DNA of 8,310 nucleotides, from assembly GCA_027859055.1 (NCBI GenBank), contig JAQIBO010000062.1:1-8310 (forward strand), read 5' to 3'. The first letter of the stretch is position 1; each line of letters begins with the position of its first letter. Source of the stretch: Spirochaeta sp. (GTDB lineage Bacteria > Spirochaetota > Spirochaetia > DSM-27196 > Alkalispirochaetaceae). This document shows, piece by piece, positions 5,916 through 8,310 of the stretch. Both the position numbers and the translations under genes were made by a program. Below the pieces are notes generated by a model. The model searched no databases, was not told where the DNA came from, and was given only the letters and a program-made list of their open reading frames with translations.

Positions 5916-7214
5916 ATGGCTACTGTCACCCTGAAGTACGGCCGCGACGGGCTGCACGTCGATCTCCCGGACTCCCCCGGCTTTGCCGGGGTTCTTGAAC
6001 CGCGGCACCAACCGGCACTTCCAGATCCCGAGCGGGCGGTCCGGGAGAGTCTGAACACCCCCATTGGCACCTCACCCCTCGGCAAGGTCGCTGAGGGCCG
6101 GACCGACGCGGTAATCGTCGTCAGCGACAACACGCGCCCCGTCCCGAATACGCTCTTGCTGCCGCCGATACTCGCTACCCTGGAGGCAGCGGGGATCCCT
6201 CCGCAGGCGATTACGATTCTCATCGCAACCGGCATCCACCGCCCGAACGAAGGAGAGGAGCTGGACGCCCTCATCGGGCGTGATATCGCCCGTCGGTATC
6301 GGGTGGTAAATCACCTCTCCCGCCAGGACGAAGAGATGGTCCACGCCGGAGAGATTACCGGCGGTACCCCGGTGTTCGTAAACCGACGGTACGTAGAGGC
6401 GGATCTCAAGATCCTCACGGGGTTTATTGAACCGCACATGTGGGCCGGCTATTCCGGAGGACGCAAGTCGATCCTGCCCGGAATCTCGAGTGTGAAAACG
6501 CTGAAGTTCATGCACGGCCCGGAAATGGTGGCTAATCCCAACGCAACATACGGAAAACTGGACGGGAACCCGTTTCATGAGGCGGGGTTGCAGATTATGG
6601 AGCGTGTCGGCGCGGACTTTATCGTCAATGTGACGCTCAATACGGAAAAGCAGGTAACCGGTGTGTACAGTGGTGATCCGGTTATTGCGCATACCACCGG
6701 TGCCGCGGCGCTGGATCCGTACAGTACGACTGAGCTCAATGCACCGTTGGATTTCGTGATTACCACCAACTCCGGCGCCCCTCTCGACGTGAATCTGTAT
6801 CAGACATCAAAAGGGATCGCCGGCGCGGCTCAGGTTGTGAAACAGGGCGGAGATATCGTCGTCGCGTCCCGGTGTCCCGAGGGCCTTGGCGGAGAAGAGT
6901 TCACCGCGGCCCTCGATGAGTTCACCACTCCGCAGGAATGGATTCGCCGCGCCCTGGCGCATGAGTTCTTTTACAACGATCAGTGGTGCGCTCAGGAGAT
7001 TTTCAAATGGATGAGCGATCACCCGATCCATCTTTACAGTGAGGGGATCACCGGTGAGCAGACCCGGCGCTACGGAATGCAACCCGTTGATGATCTCCCT
7101 GCGACGGTAGCTCATCTTCTTGAGAAACATGGAGCCAACGCGCGATGGGCGGTGGTGCCTGACGGACCGTTGCTGGTACTGCGCCTGAAAAGCGCTACGG
7201 GAGGCAAGACATGA
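5916..7214 (+). CDS. larA: lactate racemase, LarA family (nickel-pincer nucleotide enzyme)
   Basis: A 432-residue protein of the LarA family (about 425 residues), which interconverts D- and L-lactate using a nickel-pincer nucleotide bound to a lysine. The residues known from Lactobacillus plantarum LarA can be located: D71 and R74 in SDNTRP, H108 in ATGIHRP, H174 in EPHMWAGYSGGRKS, K184 (cofactor attachment) in the same segment, H200, the Y295/Q296/K299 cluster in YQTSK, and W358 in DQWCAQ. Numbering is nearly the same as in the characterised enzyme, as I remember it. GGAGG (5905-5909) is six bases before ATG 5916. The gene follows the dehydrogenase by 25 bp, and its TGA overlaps the next ATG. 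Its place beside a permease and lactate dehydrogenase supports lactate as substrate, although LarA homologues acting on other 2-hydroxyacids exist. The cofactor genes larB, larC and larE are not in the window. Confidence 0.92.
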   Translation: MATVTLKYGRDGLHVDLPDSPGFAGVLEPRHQPALPDPERAVRESLNTPIGTSPLGKVAEGRTDAVIVVSDNTRPVPNTLLLPPILATLEAAGIPPQAITILIATGIHRPNEGEELDALIGRDIARRYRVVNHLSRQDEEMVHAGEITGGTPVFVNRRYVEADLKILTGFIEPHMWAGYSGGRKSILPGISSVKTLKFMHGPEMVANPNATYGKLDGNPFHEAGLQIMERVGADFIVNVTLNTEKQVTGVYSGDPVIAHTTGAAALDPYSTTELNAPLDFVITTNSGAPLDVNLYQTSKGIAGAAQVVKQGGDIVVASRCPEGLGGEEFTAALDEFTTPQEWIRRALAHEFFYNDQWCAQEIFKWMSDHPIHLYSEGITGEQTRRYGMQPVDDLPATVAHLLEKHGANARWAVVPDGPLLVLRLKSATGGKT

Positions 7215-8310
7215 CCAACACGGACGCTCTGCAGGAGATTTTCGGCGATAACATACTCGTGGATACCGCGAAAACCCAGCGCTATGGCATCGACCAGGTG
7301 GGAGATGACCACTACAGACAAGCGCCGGACGCGGTGGTATTTCCAACGAGTACCGCCCAGGTGGTGGCGCTGATGAAGTGGGCCAACGAGACGGGCACAC
7401 CGGTGACTCCCCGGGGAGCGGGAAGCGGCCTGGCCGGAGCGGCGATACCCGTTGCCGGCGGCGTGGTCTGCAGTTTTGAAAAAATGAACAGGATTATCGA
7501 TATCGACGCGGAAAACCTGATGGTGACCGTGGAGCCGGGAGTTATCACCAACGCCCTCGACGATGAGCTGAAAGCCCACGGGCTGTTTTTCGCCGGTTAC
7601 CCGATGAGTGAGGATATCTGCTTCATCGGTGGCAACGTAGCGGAGAACGCCGGCGGTGGTCGAGCGGTGAAGTACGGCACAACCGCAACCTATGTTCTCG
7701 GAGCCGAGGTGGTGAGTCCTACCGGCGAAGTTCTGCATCTGGGGGGAAAACGACTCAAGGATGTTACCGGATACAACCTGTTGCAGCTCGTCGTCGGTTC
7801 CGAAGGGACGCTTGGTCTATTCACCAGCCTGATTATTCGGGTCATCCCGCGACCGTCGGTTCGCGGCGTACTTCTTGCGGCGTTCCCGGACGCGCCGGAA
7901 GCGACAAAGTGTATCGCCGCGTTAAAACGAGAATCCAGCGAAATTCCCTCGGCGATCGAGTTTATCGATGGCGAGACGGCGCGCCGCACAAACGACAGCA
8001 TGCGAAACGCGGACCGGCAAACGTTGGATCCTGCGACGCACGCGTATCTCCTCATCGAATTCGACGGAGCGGAGAGCGCTATGGTTGAGGCGCTTCTGCA
8101 GGGCGCCGCGAATCTCGTCATCGAACACGGCGGGACACCGGATGCGATGGGTACCAACGCGGAGACGATGGAAACCGCCTGGAAGCTCCGCAAGCAAGTC
8201 CCGTGGTGGGTGAAACGAAACGCCGGTGCTCATCACAGTCTGGAAGATGTTGTGGTCCCACCGGCGGCGGTGCCGCGGCTGGTGATGTTCGTGGAACGCT
8301 TGCGGGGTAC
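7211..8310 (+). CDS. second FAD-linked 2-hydroxyacid dehydrogenase, GlcD type, 3' end beyond the window
   Basis: An open frame runs from ATG 7211 without a stop to the right edge (366 complete codons). It starts inside the larA stop (ATGA overlap, 7211-7214) and has GGGAGG (7199-7204) six bases upstream, so translation is probably coupled to larA. The product is a paralogue of the dehydrogenase at 4445-5890, offset by 18 residues: PRGAGSGLAGAA (67-78), FFAGYPMS (126-133), NVAENAGGG (142-150), VVGSEGTLG (194-202) and EDVVVP (345-350) match its FAD domain. Around 324-344 it differs clearly, with WKLRKQVPWWVKRN instead of the first enzyme's WSVRRNIAEAFKVY. The C-terminal metal-binding motifs (GHxGDGNxH, GEHGIG) lie beyond the edge and cannot be checked. 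A different substrate or stereoisomer is inferred but unproven. Confidence 0.9.
   Translation, partial: MTNTDALQEIFGDNILVDTAKTQRYGIDQVGDDHYRQAPDAVVFPTSTAQVVALMKWANETGTPVTPRGAGSGLAGAAIPVAGGVVCSFEKMNRIIDIDAENLMVTVEPGVITNALDDELKAHGLFFAGYPMSEDICFIGGNVAENAGGGRAVKYGTTATYVLGAEVVSPTGEVLHLGGKRLKDVTGYNLLQLVVGSEGTLGLFTSLIIRVIPRPSVRGVLLAAFPDAPEATKCIAALKRESSEIPSAIEFIDGETARRTNDSMRNADRQTLDPATHAYLLIEFDGAESAMVEALLQGAANLVIEHGGTPDAMGTNAETMETAWKLRKQVPWWVKRNAGAHHSLEDVVVPPAAVPRLVMFVERLRG

Overview
The window (roughly 55-58% GC by eye) is from a bacterial chromosome. It carries most of a lactate / 2-hydroxyacid utilisation operon on the + strand, and the start of a divergent membrane-protein gene on the - strand. 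The gene set resembles the electron-transfer-flavoprotein (Etf) coupled lactate dehydrogenase loci of strict anaerobes such as Acetobacterium woodii (lctBCDEF). That argues for an anaerobic fermenter or acetogen-like organism. A DUF1576-type membrane protein would suit Firmicutes, Spirochaetota or related anaerobes. The phylum cannot be fixed from this sequence alone.

Layout. (1) 1-551, - strand: 5' part of a polytopic membrane protein resembling DUF1576, running off the left edge. Its reading frame holds one in-frame TAG (104-102), after which family-like sequence continues. (2) 552-874: a 323-bp intergenic region with an AT-rich core, two divergent sigma70-like promoters that both use TTGACC as -35, and two TGAC-N4-GTCA palindromes centred 31 bp apart. 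(3) 875-2554: lctP-type lactate permease. (4) 2622-3422 etfB, 3442-4443 etfA and 4445-5890 a GlcD/D-lactate-dehydrogenase-type FAD oxidoreductase. These are tightly packed, each with a good Shine-Dalgarno sequence. (5) 5916-7214: larA-type nickel-pincer lactate racemase with the known catalytic residues in place. (6) 7211-8310: a second, paralogous FAD oxidoreductase that overlaps larA by 4 bp and runs off the right edge.

How it probably works (inference from family knowledge): LctP imports lactate, LarA interconverts the L and D forms, and one or both FAD dehydrogenases oxidise lactate to pyruvate. Electrons pass to the EtfAB flavoprotein. In characterised complexes of this type, reduced ferredoxin is co-oxidised so that NAD+ can be reduced. 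The EtfB here carries the DGDTAQ-type segment typical of the NAD-dependent, bifurcating class. The EtfA lacks the N-terminal ferredoxin domain that I recall for the A. woodii homologue. The paired operators between the divergent promoters suggest that one regulator controls both the operon and the DUF1576-like gene. No RNA genes, mobile elements, CRISPR arrays or convincing terminators were seen.
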